DNA of 16,001 nucleotides, taken from the NCBI GenBank assembly GCA_004566265.1, contig SPLB01000368.1, positions 1-16,001 of the forward strand. Direction: 5' to 3'. This DNA is from Paracoccaceae bacterium (GTDB lineage: Bacteria; Pseudomonadota; Alphaproteobacteria; Rhodobacterales; Rhodobacteraceae). Shown piece by piece: positions 15,696 through 16,001 of this stretch. The notes beneath the pieces were generated by a model. The model saw only the letters and a list, made by a program, of their open reading frames with translations, did not search any database and was not told the origin of the DNA. Numbering within the stretch: position 1 is the stretch's first letter; each line of letters opens with the position of its first letter. The translations under genes were made by a program, and so were the position numbers.

Positions 15696-15893
15696 ATGTC
15701 AATAAAACCACCATTTACCGATCTGGCGATCAATCGATCCCAGAAAGGGTTCTACGAAGGGCATTCGGTTGAAATTGCCTTGCTCAGCAAGGCAATCATG
15801 GTCGGCCTGGTCTTGTGCGCTGATATGGCCGGCAAACGCCAATGGGGTGTTGGGAAGCATTAGTGGAGCGCTTCTGGAGCTATTCAACAGAGG
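15696..15893 (+). pseudogene. Truncated and frameshifted BCCT-type betaine/carnitine/choline transporter
   Basis: The ATG at 15696 has GGAGAGGAC upstream and opens MSIKPPFTDLAIN, followed by EIALLSKAIMVGLVL, the start of a first membrane helix. In the starting frame the sequence degenerates after codon 40 and stops at 15861-15863. Moving by one base at about 15817 restores ALIWPANANGVLGSISGALL and ELFN, which continues the BCCT N-terminal pattern (first helix, then a WP-x-N region before the second helix). This implies either a one-base insertion or a two-base loss near 15816. The match ends near 15890, where an IS3-family element begins. The gene is therefore broken twice. It sits directly downstream of the reductase and would fit as the uptake system for this pathway. 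The family call rests on about 65 residues, so it is good but not certain. Confidence 0.7.
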
Positions 15894-16001
15894 TGGTCGC
15901 GCAAATTCGGGCCAGGAGTTAAGATGGATTGCATGACGAAAGTGACAATCCAAAATGAAGAAACGAAAGAACCATTCACCAGAGTTTAAAGCCAAGGTCG
16001 C
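15894..16001 (+). mobile_element. Left end of an IS3-family insertion sequence (partial)
   Basis: The BCCT-like coding sequence breaks off near 15890, and an IS3-type orfA begins at 15955, about 60 bases further on, the usual distance from an IS3-family left terminus. A TG that could open the left inverted repeat (TGGTCGCGCAAATTCGG) starts at 15894. The right end and the target duplication lie outside the window, so the exact boundary is uncertain by several bases. Confidence 0.65.
15955..16001 (+). CDS. IS3-family transposase OrfA (N-terminal fragment, runs off the window)
   Basis: Only the first 15 codons and part of the next are present: MKKRKNHSPEFKAKV. This is the standard opening of an IS3-family OrfA helix-turn-helix protein (HSPEFKAKVALEAL in many members). 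OrfA normally binds the element's ends and is joined to the OrfB integrase by a programmed frameshift, which would lie beyond the window edge. The element interrupts the transporter gene. Confidence 0.8.
   Translation, partial: MKKRKNHSPEFKAKV

Noticed and set aside
15699..15995. A 98-codon minus-strand frame at the right edge
   Set aside because: The plus strand has a BCCT-like N-terminus with a ribosome binding site and an IS3 OrfA start, which explain this stretch better.

Overview
The window reads as an alphaproteobacterial chromosome or megaplasmid segment, most likely from the Roseobacter group of marine Rhodobacteraceae. The reasons are moderate-to-high GC, the close resemblance of the sarcosine-oxidase-type and dimethylglycine-dehydrogenase-type proteins to the usual alphaproteobacterial forms, and the catabolic theme of methylated-amine osmolytes. 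This assignment comes from protein family resemblance, not from a marker gene.

Layout: (1) 1-757 is gene-poor, with no convincing CDS. (2) 758-13419, minus strand, is a tightly packed operon-like run of ten genes. In transcription order these are a Rieske-type quaternary-amine oxygenase, an aldehyde dehydrogenase, a small 79-residue protein of unknown function, a dimethylglycine-dehydrogenase-like flavoprotein with a folate-binding domain, soxB, soxD, soxA, soxG, a medium-chain dehydrogenase/reductase and an enolase-superfamily (MR/MLE) enzyme. Most junctions are ATGA or TGATG overlaps or gaps of a few bases. The longest gap (113 bp) precedes the last two genes. (3) 13520-14419, minus strand, encodes a GcvA-like LysR regulator. 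(4) 14420-14720 is a divergent control region and leader. (5) 14721-15665, plus strand, encodes the flavin/2Fe-2S reductase expected to feed electrons to the Rieske oxygenase. (6) 15696-about 15893 is the start of a BCCT-type betaine/carnitine/choline transporter that has a frameshift and is cut off by an IS3-family element. That element's orfA begins at 15955 and runs off the window.

The genes make sense as a catabolic pathway for a fully N-methylated amine. The BCCT gene would have supplied uptake. The Rieske oxygenase and its reductase remove the first methyl as formaldehyde. The dimethylglycine-dehydrogenase-like enzyme and the SoxBDAG complex remove the next methyls and pass them to tetrahydrofolate. 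An aldehyde dehydrogenase handles an aldehyde product. A plain glycine betaine route (GbcAB, DMG dehydrogenase, SoxBDAG) would use the middle genes but does not need the MDR and enolase-superfamily enzymes. Their presence at the end of the operon suggests that the substrate or its demethylated product is a larger, possibly chiral compound, such as a proline-type or other amino-acid betaine. The substrate is inference; the gene set and its coupling are seen directly.

Most unusual points: a SoxD subunit with no cysteine, so the family's zinc site is lost; an MR/MLE enzyme with intact catalytic lysines but a C-terminal pocket unlike the characterised hydroxyproline-betaine epimerase; a conserved-looking but unassigned 79-residue protein inside the operon; two well-formed dyads around the LysR gene; and a cognate transporter destroyed by frameshift plus IS insertion.
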